Assembly (NCBI GenBank): GCA_951828385.1
Contig: OX639973.1
Span: 5,137,200 to 5,201,199 of the forward strand
Source: an uncultured Poribacteria bacterium
GTDB lineage: Bacteria; Poribacteria; WGA-4E; WGA-3G
Length of the DNA: 64,000 bases
Reading direction: 5' to 3'
The notes beneath the pieces were generated by a model that was given only the letters and a program-made list of their open reading frames with translations, was not told the DNA's origin and did not search any database. The translations under genes and the position numbers were made by a program. The stretch's first letter is position 1; the number at the start of each line of letters is the position of its first letter. Positions 1 to 8,568 of this stretch are shown here, piece by piece.

Positions 1-232
1 AACTGAGGTTTCAAATCCCCGCAACGTGGTCCGGGTTTGTATCCAAATAGCAGACGAAAGGACAAATATACCTTTTACAGCACAACGGATATGATGTTGT
101 TTTTCTACAATACGCCTACGGTGTTGAAGACCGAAAACTGACTGCTTTTGCTAAGAAAAAGACCGCTTGACATTTCCCAGAAAAATCTGTATCATAGAGC
201 ATATATCTTTTCAATACATATCGGAGAAATTT

Positions 233-1825
233 ATGCAAAACAACTTTTTCACACGCGTTTTCTTACTTATTGTCCTGATACTGCCGATTGCCATGTTTTC
301 GCCTGTCTATGCTGATTCGCATCAGCAGCAGGGCGGCACCCTAATATTTGGACGCGGCGGCGACTCTGTCGGGTTAGACCCAGCACTTGAGGAAGATGGA
401 GAATCTTTCAAAGTTTGCGACAATATCTACGATACGCTCGTGGCATACAAAGATGGAAGCACTGAACTTGAGGCGGGTCTTGCGACAAGCTGGGAGAGTT
501 CAGAAGACGGTTTGACCTGGACTTTTCACTTGCGGCAAGGCGTAACCTTCCATGACGGCACCCCTTTCAACGCCGAGGCGGTACTTTTTTCGCTGAACCG
601 ACAGCACGATGAAACACATCCGTTCCATAAGGTGGGTGGCAGCTACATCTACTGGATAGCCACCGGCTTGGCAGAGATCGTGGATACTATTACTGCCGTT
701 GATGAATTTACTGTCCAAATTCGGCTTAAAACGGCTTATGCGCCGTTTATCTATACGATTGCCATAACCCCGTTCTCTATTGTCAGCCCAACAGCCGTTC
801 AAAAATGGGGGGATGCGTTTTCCAACAATCCCGTTGGCACGGGGCCCTTCAAGTTTGGGCAGTGGGATAGAGGCGATAAAATCGTGCTTACGGCAAACGA
901 CGCTTATTGGGGCGGTCGTCCGATGTTAGATAGGGTCATTTTCCGCTCTATTCCTGACAATTCGGTGCGGCTCATTGAACTTCAGCAAGGCAGCCTTCAC
1001 GCCATGGAGTTCCCAAATCCAGACGATTTGCAACAGATTCGGGATGACGCGACCCTTGAATTACTATCGCAACCTGGGATGAGTATCGGCTATTTGGCGA
1101 TGAACATGGACAAACCGCCGTTTGACAATCTTAAAGTACGGCTCGCTATCAACCATGCCATTAACAAACCGGTGATTATTGAACATCTATATCAAGGTTT
1201 GGGGATCCCAGCGAAGAACCCGATTCCACCGACGCTTTGGAGTTATGACGATTCGATTGAGGCTTATGCATACGATCCTGAACTCGCGAAGCAACTTCTC
1301 ACTGAAGCCGGATACCCTGATGGATTCGAGACGACACTCTGGGCACTCCCCGTACCGCGTCCGTATATTCCTGATGGTCGCGCGCTTGCAGAAGTGCTGC
1401 AATCCGAACTTCGAAACATCGGTATTGAGACAAAAATAGTGACCTTCGACTGGGGCACCTATCTTGAGAAGACCAAAAATGGGGAACACGATATAGCGAT
1501 GTTAGGATGGAGTGCCGACCTCGGTGACCCGGATAACTTCCTCTATTTCCTCTTAAGCAAATCGTCAGCGGAGAAACCTGCTGGAAACATTGCATTTTAC
1601 CGAAGTGATGAGATGCAAGATGTGCTGGAACGGGCGCGGGCAATCAATGATCGAGAAAAACGTGTTTCGCTCTACCAAGAAGCACAGCAGATTTTCCATA
1701 AAGATGTCCCCTGGGTGCCGTTAGCGCACGCAAAACAGATTTTAGTCATAAACAAAAAGGTTAAGGATCTCAAACTGCATCCGTTGAAATGGCGGTACTT
1801 CCGCCACATTTGGCTCGAAAAATAA
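233..1825 (+). CDS. ABC transporter substrate-binding protein, family 5 (dipeptide/oligopeptide type)
   Basis: Probable secreted solute receptor of a peptide- or nickel-type ABC importer. The 530-aa protein begins with a basic tip and a hydrophobic stretch (residues ~7-25) ending in a signal-peptidase-like site near VYADS. The mature part opens with GGTLIFGRGGDSVGLDPAL, and WTFHLRQGVTFHDGTPFNA follows; both are typical of the SBP_bac_5 (DppA/OppA) family, and the length fits. The frame is open to a TTG at 167, but the ATG at 233 has GGAG at 223-226 and directly starts the signal peptide, so I chose it. No permease or ATPase of this importer lies nearby, so it is an orphan receptor here or belongs to a transporter left of the window. 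A MITE-like repeat starts 5 bp after the stop. The family is secure; the substrate is unknown. Confidence 0.9.
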   Translation: MQNNFFTRVFLLIVLILPIAMFSPVYADSHQQQGGTLIFGRGGDSVGLDPALEEDGESFKVCDNIYDTLVAYKDGSTELEAGLATSWESSEDGLTWTFHLRQGVTFHDGTPFNAEAVLFSLNRQHDETHPFHKVGGSYIYWIATGLAEIVDTITAVDEFTVQIRLKTAYAPFIYTIAITPFSIVSPTAVQKWGDAFSNNPVGTGPFKFGQWDRGDKIVLTANDAYWGGRPMLDRVIFRSIPDNSVRLIELQQGSLHAMEFPNPDDLQQIRDDATLELLSQPGMSIGYLAMNMDKPPFDNLKVRLAINHAINKPVIIEHLYQGLGIPAKNPIPPTLWSYDDSIEAYAYDPELAKQLLTEAGYPDGFETTLWALPVPRPYIPDGRALAEVLQSELRNIGIETKIVTFDWGTYLEKTKNGEHDIAMLGWSADLGDPDNFLYFLLSKSSAEKPAGNIAFYRSDEMQDVLERARAINDREKRVSLYQEAQQIFHKDVPWVPLAHAKQILVINKKVKDLKLHPLKWRYFRHIWLEK

Positions 1826-1829
1826 GAAT

Positions 1830-1955
1830 TATAGTGAATCCTAAAAATAAATAGACACATTCGTACCACAAACTTCCAGTTTGTGCCAGTCTGAATGCCT
1901 GTTATAGGTATTCAGACTGTTGGAGAGTGCCCAATTAATTCTAAACTTTACTATA
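1830..1955. repeat. MITE-like palindromic repeat, copy 1
   Basis: 126-bp element bounded by TATAGT and ACTATA with imperfect ~28-bp terminal inverted repeats. It holds two inner hairpins, CACAAACT-TCC-AGTTTGTG and CAGTCTGAAT...ATTCAGACTG. Near-identical copies lie at 3823-3951 and 6857-6982 and a shortened one at 61776-61872. It encodes nothing and is flanked by genes on both sides, so it may also act as a transcript-end hairpin for the upstream gene. Confidence 0.85.
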
Positions 1956-1968
1956 GATAGGAATAACA

Positions 1969-2994
1969 ATGGACAAATCCGTATTTCGCATAGGTATCAC
2001 ACGTGACTTTGTGGGACCCAATGGCACCTCTGATTTAGATGGCATCGCCGGTCCACTTTTTGACCAAGCCGGTCTGCACTGGGAATATATCGCAGAAAAC
2101 ACACCGGTATTACAAGCAACACAGGTGCAGGATTACGATGCGCTCTTAGTGTTGGGCGCGGGCATCACGGCAGAGACGTTCACAGATGCTGACAGGTTAG
2201 CGATTATCGCTCGGTTCGGTGTCGGATATGATAAGGTAGATGTCGAAGCGTGTACCGAAAATGGTGTACTGCTCACGATTGCTCCAGATGGTGTTCGCCG
2301 TCCCGTTGCCACCTCTATTATGACTTTTGTTTTATCGCTGAGTCATCAGTTGTTAATAAAGGATCGACTCACCCGTGCCGGTGGATGGAGAGACACGAAA
2401 AACTACATGGGAATGGGGTTAGTCGGCAGAACACTCGGTCTCGTCGGTATGGGCAATATCGGAAAAGAGGCGTTCAAACTGGCAAAACCCTTCGGGATGC
2501 GTCACATCACCTTCGATCCGTACCTCGCACCTGCCGAAGCAGAAGAGGTCGGTGTAGAACGCGTCGATTTGGATACTTTGATGCGAACCGCTGATTTTGT
2601 CTGCGTCTGCTGTCCCTTGAACGAAGAGACGCGAGGACTCGTCGATGCAAGGCGGATCGGGCTGATGAAGCCGACGGCTTACCTGATTAACACCGCACGC
2701 GGTCCAATCGTTGACCAGCAGGCACTCACAGCAGCACTCCAGAATCGACGGATTCAAGGCGCAGGACTTGATGTCTTTGAGCAGGAACCCATCAGTGATG
2801 ACGATCCGCTCTTAAGTTTGGATAACGTCATCGTCACCCCGCACAGTATCTGCTGGACGGATGAGTGCTTTGAAGGCAACGGCAAAAGTGCGTGTGAGAG
2901 CATTATCAGCGTCGCTTCTGGGCAGATCCCTTCGTATATTGTCAACAGCGACGTTATAGACACCCCACAACTACAGCAGAAGTTGGCACGATGA
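1969..2994 (+). CDS. D-isomer-specific 2-hydroxyacid dehydrogenase (phosphoglycerate dehydrogenase-like)
   Basis: NAD(P)-dependent oxidoreductase of the D-2-hydroxyacid family (SerA, hydroxypyruvate and glyoxylate reductases), 341 aa, the usual size for a two-domain enzyme without ACT domain. The Rossmann nucleotide-binding motif is LGLVGMGNIGKEAFKLA (~residues 155-171). The active-site signatures follow in order: NTARGPIVDQQAL with the catalytic Arg, FEQEPISDDDPL with the Glu, and VTPHSICWTDE with the catalytic His. AGGAAT just upstream of the ATG serves as a ribosome binding site. The gene starts 13 bp after MITE copy 1 and is followed 27 bp later by a PhyH-type gene, probably cotranscribed, which suggests a small-molecule catabolic pair. 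The substrate cannot be told from sequence; a serine-biosynthesis role is possible but unproved. Confidence 0.88.
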   Translation: MDKSVFRIGITRDFVGPNGTSDLDGIAGPLFDQAGLHWEYIAENTPVLQATQVQDYDALLVLGAGITAETFTDADRLAIIARFGVGYDKVDVEACTENGVLLTIAPDGVRRPVATSIMTFVLSLSHQLLIKDRLTRAGGWRDTKNYMGMGLVGRTLGLVGMGNIGKEAFKLAKPFGMRHITFDPYLAPAEAEEVGVERVDLDTLMRTADFVCVCCPLNEETRGLVDARRIGLMKPTAYLINTARGPIVDQQALTAALQNRRIQGAGLDVFEQEPISDDDPLLSLDNVIVTPHSICWTDECFEGNGKSACESIISVASGQIPSYIVNSDVIDTPQLQQKLAR

Positions 2995-3021
2995 AACTTG
3001 TGTCAGGAAAAGGAACATATC

Positions 3022-3816
3022 ATGCTTACAGAACAGCAAATCAAGCATTTTCACACCTTGGGATTCCTCGTTTTTCGGCAATTATTTAGTCAAGACGAAT
3101 TGAACACAATACACGAAGAGTTTGAAGCGGCGATGGCGGCAGCATATCGTCATGTCCCATTTGATGGCACGCGCCGACATTGGCTGCCGATGATGGGACC
3201 GGAAACGCCATTCTTTACAAATTTACCGGAAGATCCACGGTTCTCCGAAGTGGCAGAGCAACTGTACGGCGATGATGTATTTTTCATTGTCTCGGATGCA
3301 AACCGTTATGTCGGCAATACCGGTTGGCATCCCGACCATAACGCCGATCCGACCCAAGACTGCTATGGGGTGAAATTTGCGTATTATTTGGAACCTGTTG
3401 ATGCGGAAAGCGGTGCGTTGCGACTGATCCCAGGTTCTCACAAGAATCCGCTGCACGAGGATCTACGGGAAAATTTGAATGAACTGGGACTGGAGATTTG
3501 TGATGTGCCGGGTTATGTTTGCAAATCGGAACCGGGTGACGTAGTCGCTTTCGATATGCGTTGCTGGCATTCAAGTTGGGGTGGCAGTGAGGATCGTCGG
3601 ATGTGTACCGTGGTTTACTACAACAACCCGAAGACACCTCAAGAAGATGCCGCTACACGTAATCGGGCACGCAGCAATGCGAGAACTCCGGAACAATTTA
3701 ACCGCCCAGACGACCCGCTCTACCATCCAGACTGGGTCGCAAATGCGTCCGGAAGTGAAAAACGACAGCGTTGGATTGATCGGTTGCGTGAATTGGGATT
3801 TTTGGATACGGTTTAA
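3022..3816 (+). CDS. Phytanoyl-CoA dioxygenase (PhyH) family protein
   Basis: Predicted Fe(II)/2-oxoglutarate-dependent oxygenase of the PhyH/EctD superfamily, 264 aa. The iron-binding facial triad is visible as GWHPDHN (HxD, ~residues 108-114) and the distal RCWHSSWGG. SGALRLIPGSH in between and the Arg after the distal His (SEDRRM), the likely 2-oxoglutarate anchor, complete the fold signature. The frame is open from a TTG at 2998, but the ATG at 3022 follows AGGAAAAGGAA at good spacing and gives the family-typical N-terminus (MLTEQQIKHFHTLGFLVFR). It is probably cotranscribed with the upstream dehydrogenase. PhyH proteins are strongly expanded in several marine uncultured phyla and their substrates there are mostly unknown; I make no substrate claim. 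MITE copy 2 begins 6 bp after the stop. Confidence 0.9.
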   Translation: MLTEQQIKHFHTLGFLVFRQLFSQDELNTIHEEFEAAMAAAYRHVPFDGTRRHWLPMMGPETPFFTNLPEDPRFSEVAEQLYGDDVFFIVSDANRYVGNTGWHPDHNADPTQDCYGVKFAYYLEPVDAESGALRLIPGSHKNPLHEDLRENLNELGLEICDVPGYVCKSEPGDVVAFDMRCWHSSWGGSEDRRMCTVVYYNNPKTPQEDAATRNRARSNARTPEQFNRPDDPLYHPDWVANASGSEKRQRWIDRLRELGFLDTV

Positions 3817-3822
3817 ATTTAC

Positions 3823-3951
3823 TATAGTGAATCCTAAAAATAAATAGACACATTCGTACCACAAACTTTTAGTTTGGGTTTCCAGTCTGAATGTCTATAA
3901 TAGATATTCAGACTGTTTGAGAGTGCCCAATTAATTCTAAACTTTACTATA
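3823..3951. repeat. MITE-like palindromic repeat, copy 2
   Basis: 129-bp copy of the element at 1830-1955. Ends TATAGT/ACTATA and both inner hairpins are present; the first hairpin has diverged to ACAAACTTTTAGTTTGGG. The second hairpin, CAGTCTGAATG...TATTCAGACTG, is kept by compensating changes in its loop-proximal part. Confidence 0.85.
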
Positions 3952-3963
3952 AATTTTATAGGA

Positions 3964-3998
3964 GCGGACTTTCCTCCCAAGTCTAAAGGCTTCGGAGA
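3964..3998. mobile_element. Remnant end of the IS605-type element
   Basis: The stretch containing TTTCCTCCCAAGTCTAAAG (3971-3989) matches the left-end palindrome region of the tnpB element at 16503-16525. Its right palindrome arm has decayed (GGCTTCGG in place of GACTTGGG) and no transposase follows. I read it as a relic or solo end lying 12 bp after MITE copy 2. Confidence 0.5.
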
Positions 3999-4013
3999 AA
4001 AACTCAAAAACTA

Positions 4014-4565
4014 ATGAGAAAGAAAAAACAGACAACGATTGACAAGCGGATACTCAGAGCGGAGTGCCTGCGAATTACACCAGACCACTGTGCACTGCAT
4101 TTTCAAGAGGAGCTGCACAAAAATTTTGAATTTCGCATAGGATTTATCCACCAAGGCGTTGTTGCCCACGTCGAAGAAATTGGTATACCTGAAGAGCTGG
4201 GTGCGCACGACGCAGCGAAAGATATTGCTATACCGCGCCTGTCATGTTTTATTGTGCTCGTAACACAAGTAGTCCTCCACCATATCAATCGCTTACCCAC
4301 CCTGTTCCAGCACGCAGTATGGGAAACTGTTGACGATATCATTGATGAGGATGCCGAAATTCCAGAGGTGCTTTTAGTTATTGTTGCCAATTGCATAGAG
4401 AAGGCGGCCGGAGAAATCAACTACAACCAATTGAAGAGTGAAAATGTCTTAAATCGGTTATGGAATAGTATCAAGTCCGCTTATGGCGAGAAATACGCGC
4501 CAAGTGATATTGAGATTTTCGACAGTTTTTACGAATCTGAGGAGGATCCGGACGATGCAGAATAG
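4014..4565 (+). CDS. Hypothetical protein
   Basis: 183-aa protein that I do not recognise. It has a basic N-terminus (MRKKKQTTIDKR), mixed hydrophobic and charged middle helices (SCFIVLVTQVVLHHINRL, ~residues 75-92, may be amphipathic rather than transmembrane) and a very acidic tail (YESEEDPDDAE). No Cys-based metal site and no signal peptide are seen. The ATG at 4014 is preceded by GGAG at 3993-3996, which is far but usable. The gene sits between an IS605 relic and the ECF sigma gene, so it may be an insertion-linked accessory gene. Codon use looks normal for the region and the antisense frames give no better protein, so I keep it as likely real. Confidence 0.6.
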   Translation: MRKKKQTTIDKRILRAECLRITPDHCALHFQEELHKNFEFRIGFIHQGVVAHVEEIGIPEELGAHDAAKDIAIPRLSCFIVLVTQVVLHHINRLPTLFQHAVWETVDDIIDEDAEIPEVLLVIVANCIEKAAGEINYNQLKSENVLNRLWNSIKSAYGEKYAPSDIEIFDSFYESEEDPDDAE

Positions 4566-4753
4566 CAACATAGTCACCCCTTCCCACCTTCCCAGTTTTT
4601 TCAAGTAATTGATACCGCTTTCCACAAAAAACCCCTATCCGTCAACTTGCAGAATTATGCAACCTTTTCTCCTCTATTCGCGTCACTAAGTCAAAAACCG
4701 GATGAGCACGGAGTGTTGAAATTTAAGCCCAGTTGCATCCATAGGAGGTCTCG

Positions 4754-6019
4754 ATGAAAAACGATGATGTTGCATTGGTTCACCGGACCCTTGCAGGTGA
4801 TGAAACGGCCTTCGCGATGTTAGTGGAGAAATACCAAAAACAGGTTCACGCGACCGCGTGGCGAACAATTAAGGATTTCCACATTGCTGAAGACATCGTC
4901 CAGGAAACCTTCCTGAAAGCGCATCAGAAACTTGAGACGCTGAACGATCCGCATCGATTCTCTGCGTGGATTAACGCCATTGCCACGCGCTGTTGTCTTG
5001 CGTGGTTTCGTGAGAAACGCCTGAATTCCGAACTTGCTGAGAATATAAACATCGCCATGAGACACGGCGATCCGTATTCTGGATACCTCGCGGGAGAGCA
5101 AGCGAAAGAGGCAACCCAAGAACTACGTGAAACCATCAAAAAGTGGCTTGCGAAATTGCGGGAAAGTGAACGCACTGTCGTTACACTCCATTACTTTGAT
5201 GGCATGTCCTGCGAAGAGATAGCCGCTTTTTTCGATGTAACTACCAATACCATAAAAAGTCGGCTCAGCCGTGCGCGGCAGCGATTAAAGAAGTGCGAAT
5301 CTTTAGGGCAATCTACTCCTGACAATTTTCAAACTTTCGCGACACTAAGTGAGGTAGCTAAAATGGAACGCAATATAAAGGTCAGTTTTAATGCCGCCAC
5401 CGAAAGTGGCAATCAATCAGGAGATGGAAGTGTCTCCTTAATAAGAAACGATGCCCTTTTGCGAGTTAAAAGTCTTAATTGCGGTTGGGAAGGAGACAGT
5501 CAATTTGAGTGTGTGCTAACAGCCTTGCTTGGAACGGCTGTTACGCCTTCCGTTCTCAGGTTTCCCATAGTTTTAGGCGATACCTGGACTCAGGAAGGAT
5601 TTTGGAATTCGCAGGTGGAGACGATCTTGGATAGTCACGAACAAGTAGAAGTTCCCGCCGGTGTTTTCCCTACGTGTCTGAAGCATAAAAGTGTCCTTAC
5701 GGACATCGATTCTCACTCACAGAACGGCCCGCTTATTATTACTAACGACAAACGCTATGAGCCAGGTGACAGGCAGATGAGCCCGTTTGTTAACGGCGTA
5801 CGCTATTTGTGGTTTGCTAAAGGAATTGGGCTTGTGAAAACGCGTTATGAACATGCTAACGGCATCACAACAGAGATAGAATTAATGGAATATAGGACCC
5901 CGGGCAAGACAGAAGAATATCTGCCTTTGCAGATTGGTTCTACGTACACGTATAAATCACATAGTTCCTATCTCGACGAAACGATTATTGAAACATGGCG
6001 CGTCACCGAAAACTTTTGA
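4754..6019 (+). CDS. ECF sigma factor with a ~235-residue C-terminal extension
   Basis: RNA polymerase sigma-70 family factor of the extracytoplasmic-function type. Region 2 covers residues ~5-90 (DETAFAMLVEKYQKQVHATA, DIVQETFLKAHQKL) and region 4 covers ~125-185 (RTVVTLHYFDGMSCEEIAAF followed by the DNA-contact helix NTIKSRLSRARQRLKK). An ordinary ECF factor would stop near residue 190, but this frame runs on to 421 aa. The extension has no clear membrane helix and carries beta-rich text such as RYLWFAKGIGLVKTRYEH and LPLQIGSTYTYKS, suggesting a sensory or regulatory domain. AGGAGG at 4742-4747 is an excellent ribosome binding site. A lipoprotein gene and two ABC permease genes follow on the same strand and may be its targets. 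No anti-sigma gene is adjacent. Confidence 0.85.
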   Translation: MKNDDVALVHRTLAGDETAFAMLVEKYQKQVHATAWRTIKDFHIAEDIVQETFLKAHQKLETLNDPHRFSAWINAIATRCCLAWFREKRLNSELAENINIAMRHGDPYSGYLAGEQAKEATQELRETIKKWLAKLRESERTVVTLHYFDGMSCEEIAAFFDVTTNTIKSRLSRARQRLKKCESLGQSTPDNFQTFATLSEVAKMERNIKVSFNAATESGNQSGDGSVSLIRNDALLRVKSLNCGWEGDSQFECVLTALLGTAVTPSVLRFPIVLGDTWTQEGFWNSQVETILDSHEQVEVPAGVFPTCLKHKSVLTDIDSHSQNGPLIITNDKRYEPGDRQMSPFVNGVRYLWFAKGIGLVKTRYEHANGITTEIELMEYRTPGKTEEYLPLQIGSTYTYKSHSSYLDETIIETWRVTENF

Positions 6020-6095
6020 ACTTGGGCAGCACCCAACAGACTTCCAGCACCATAACCTTGATTTAATCCCACGCTGAAAAAAGAGGAGAAAAAAC

Positions 6096-6842
6096 GTGAA
6101 ACATATTGTTCTAACTATGCCACTTTTGTTCATCTTCGGAATTACAATTGTTGGGTGTCGCGCAATAGTGGCGCCTGAAGTGAGCAGCGCGCTGCATTCC
6201 GAGTCTTCAATAGAGAAATATACTGGCCCCCAAACGGTTGAAGCCCTTATGGAAGCGTTTGATGCAAGATACAGTTCTCGTGCAGTAAATACAAAGTGGA
6301 GCACCGCTTCAGAGAGTTCCTATGGCGAAAAACGCTACCTTGAATTTACGCTTGCAGATATGGATGCCAAATATCCTCGCGAAGAATGGCTGCAGATGTT
6401 TCTCAACAAAGGGATTACGATAGAGGATTTCGAGACTTATAACGAATACCTCAATGTCCGTTCGGATCTCATCTTGAAAGAATTCCACACCAAAGATGAT
6501 TGGGAAACCGTTAAAGCGAAATATATTGACACCCAGACCCAGAAGTATCAAGAGCAGCAAGTCAACCAAGGGGTAGAAGGTTGGGTTGTGTTAGGTGAAA
6601 ACAGATTACCTGTTATCCCCGGGAGGATGTATGTACAAAAAACTGAGTCAGGGTCCCGTATCTGGCATACGACACGTTCTACATCAAAATCATGGGATGG
6701 AAAGACAGAGAGCCTCTCGGTTAAGGGTACTGAACTTTCTGAGAAACAGAAGTCTGACCTCTTGAATAACGGGGTGGAACCGGTAGGATGGGAAGTTGTG
6801 TATTTGGATGAAAAGGGTAACTATACCCCCCAAGACAAGTAA
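6096..6842 (+). CDS. Predicted lipoprotein of unknown function
   Basis: 248-aa protein starting at GTG with AAGAGGAG 8 bp upstream. The N-terminus MKHIVLTMPLLFIFGITIVGC is a lipoprotein signal with the lipobox Cys at residue 21. The mature part is hydrophilic and acidic, with a central helical segment (DIEVF-like charged stretches around residues 85-150) and a beta-type C-terminal part (GREWVV-like repeats are absent; GWVVLGENRLPVIPG is visible near residue 163). I do not recognise a family. It lies 76 bp downstream of the ECF sigma gene and upstream of MITE copy 3 and the ABC permeases. It may be the cell-envelope partner of that sigma factor, by position only. Confidence 0.7.
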   Translation: MKHIVLTMPLLFIFGITIVGCRAIVAPEVSSALHSESSIEKYTGPQTVEALMEAFDARYSSRAVNTKWSTASESSYGEKRYLEFTLADMDAKYPREEWLQMFLNKGITIEDFETYNEYLNVRSDLILKEFHTKDDWETVKAKYIDTQTQKYQEQQVNQGVEGWVVLGENRLPVIPGRMYVQKTESGSRIWHTTRSTSKSWDGKTESLSVKGTELSEKQKSDLLNNGVEPVGWEVVYLDEKGNYTPQDK

Positions 6843-6856
6843 GATATTACTCCTAC

Positions 6857-6982
6857 TATAGTGAATCCTAAAAATAAATAGACACATTCGTACCACAAAC
6901 TTCCAGTTTGTGCCAGTCTGAATGCCTGTTATAGGTATTCAGACTGTTTGAGAATGCCCAATTAATTCTAAACTTTACTATA
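6857..6982. repeat. MITE-like palindromic repeat, copy 3
   Basis: 126 bp and almost identical to copy 1 at 1830-1955, including both hairpins and the TATAGT/ACTATA ends. It lies between the lipoprotein gene and the first ABC permease gene, 62 bp before the permease start, so it may interrupt or terminate the upstream transcript. Confidence 0.85.
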
Positions 6983-7044
6983 TTTATCGAACTCGCGTTA
7001 GAAAGGAAAAATCATCACTACGCGCTATAGCTGGAGGCAATGTG

Positions 7045-8532
7045 ATGCTTTGGACAATTGTTAGAAGAGAAATCACAGCAAATATATTGAGCTTCAGATT
7101 CCTCATGGGATTGCTCATCTATTTTTCCTTGATTGTGACAAATATCTTCGTTTTGACCAGAGGTTACGAGGACAGACTGCAAAGTTACCAAACGGCTGTG
7201 CGAGAAAATGAAGATAAGATAAGTCAGGTCGAGAAATACTCTGAATACGGACTCACTCACATGTTAAAGTGTGATAGGAAACCGAAACTGCTGAGCATCT
7301 TCAACGAAGGCGTGGATAAAAGAAAGGGGAATACAGTAACGGTGGCACACGGATATGTTCCCGCCGTTGCTGAACAACACGGTTCTGATAACCCCTATTT
7401 GAACATTTTCGCCTCTATCGACTTCACAGTCATCTGTCAAGTGGTGATGAGTCTGCTCGCCTTGTTGTTCTCTTACGACGCGATATCGCGAGAGAAGGAA
7501 GCGGGGACCTTGGGATTAACACTCTCTTGTGCAGTTCCGAGACCGACGCTGCTTTTGGGAAAATACATTGCTGGAATGGCATCTATTTCTCTTCCGCTTA
7601 TTGCGAGTTTTGTTGCAGGGTTGTTAGTGATCCAATTCTCTCCTTACGTCTCTTTTAGCGGTTCGGATTGGGGACGGATATTGTTAATCTTCCTTGTATC
7701 AATGCTCTATGTATCTCTCTTTTTCCTCATTGGACTTTTTCTTTCGACTCGAACGGACCGACCTTCTATTACGCTAATGTTTTCAATGTGTGTCTGGGTG
7801 CTTTTCGTGCTTATCGTTCCGAATCTAACAGTTTTACTCGTGGAACATGCAAGTCCAATACAATCGGAGGAACCCTATAAAGAGCAGGCAGGTGACCAGT
7901 GGAAGCAATATGAAGCCGAAGTCAAAGATTATTTACAGAAGCGTGGGGTTGAGAATCCTCTTGATCTCGCCAATCCCAGTGGCGTTGGTGTCCGCTCAGG
8001 TGTCAATGATTACGACAGTGGAGAGACGGTCAGTGCAAGCGGTTTTCCGAATGAAGAAGGCTTGCCTCTTGCCCAAGAATGTTATGGATTCAAGGAAAAT
8101 CTCCGTGCGCAATACGCCGATCGGATATGGCAAATACGCAAAGAATATCTTGACCAAAATCCAAACCGACAGTCTGTGTTGGCACTGAACATATCCCGTA
8201 TATCTCCGGCAGCGGTTTATTACAATGCCGCTGCAATTCTTGCAGAAACAGACCTCGGAAGTTTCTGGCAATTTATGGAACAGACTCGACAGTACCGCCG
8301 CGAACGGGTCGAATATCTGAGAGACAAAAAAATATTTTCTTCACGTAGATGGTTTACGACCGAATTCGAGGAACCATTTGACTTAAGCAGCATCCCCAGA
8401 TTTAAGGAGCGGAGCGAAGGCATCGGTGGCAGTCTACAACGTGCATCATTAGATATTATGGTACTTGCGGTACTAAATATACTGTTCTTCATGGGAGCAT
8501 TCATTTCGTTTCTACGCTACGACGTGATATAG
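7045..8532 (+). CDS. ABC-2 type transporter permease
   Basis: 495-aa membrane protein. A first helix lies near residues 15-38 (FRFLMGLLIYFSLIVTNIFV) and is followed by a ~110-residue extracytoplasmic loop. Helices then cluster at ~130-265 with the ABC-2 signature LFSYDAISREKEAGTLGLTL, a second soluble domain follows, and a last helix lies at the C-terminus (VLAVLNILFFMGAFISFLRY). This plan fits ABC-2 permeases of the gliding or multicopper-type exporters. GGAGG at 7033-7037 is 7 bp from the ATG at 7045 and only 4 bp from a GTG at 7042, so I prefer the ATG. A second permease of the same plan follows after 36 bp; the two probably form a heterodimer. The ATPase subunit is not in the window. Confidence 0.85.
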   Translation: MLWTIVRREITANILSFRFLMGLLIYFSLIVTNIFVLTRGYEDRLQSYQTAVRENEDKISQVEKYSEYGLTHMLKCDRKPKLLSIFNEGVDKRKGNTVTVAHGYVPAVAEQHGSDNPYLNIFASIDFTVICQVVMSLLALLFSYDAISREKEAGTLGLTLSCAVPRPTLLLGKYIAGMASISLPLIASFVAGLLVIQFSPYVSFSGSDWGRILLIFLVSMLYVSLFFLIGLFLSTRTDRPSITLMFSMCVWVLFVLIVPNLTVLLVEHASPIQSEEPYKEQAGDQWKQYEAEVKDYLQKRGVENPLDLANPSGVGVRSGVNDYDSGETVSASGFPNEEGLPLAQECYGFKENLRAQYADRIWQIRKEYLDQNPNRQSVLALNISRISPAAVYYNAAAILAETDLGSFWQFMEQTRQYRRERVEYLRDKKIFSSRRWFTTEFEEPFDLSSIPRFKERSEGIGGSLQRASLDIMVLAVLNILFFMGAFISFLRYDVI

Positions 8533-8568
8533 TGGGCGATTCTCGGTCGTCTGCAAAAGGAATCAAAT

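Noticed and set aside
1-166. Short open frame ending in KYTFYSTTDMMLFFYNTP before the first gene
   Set aside because: Only ~40 codons between stops, no start or motif; could be the end of a decayed gene but nothing supports a call.
1672-1869. Frame beginning MVRMCLFIFRIHY, seen also at 6690-6896
   Set aside because: Generated by the MITE-like repeat reading into the neighbouring gene, so its start is a repeat artefact.
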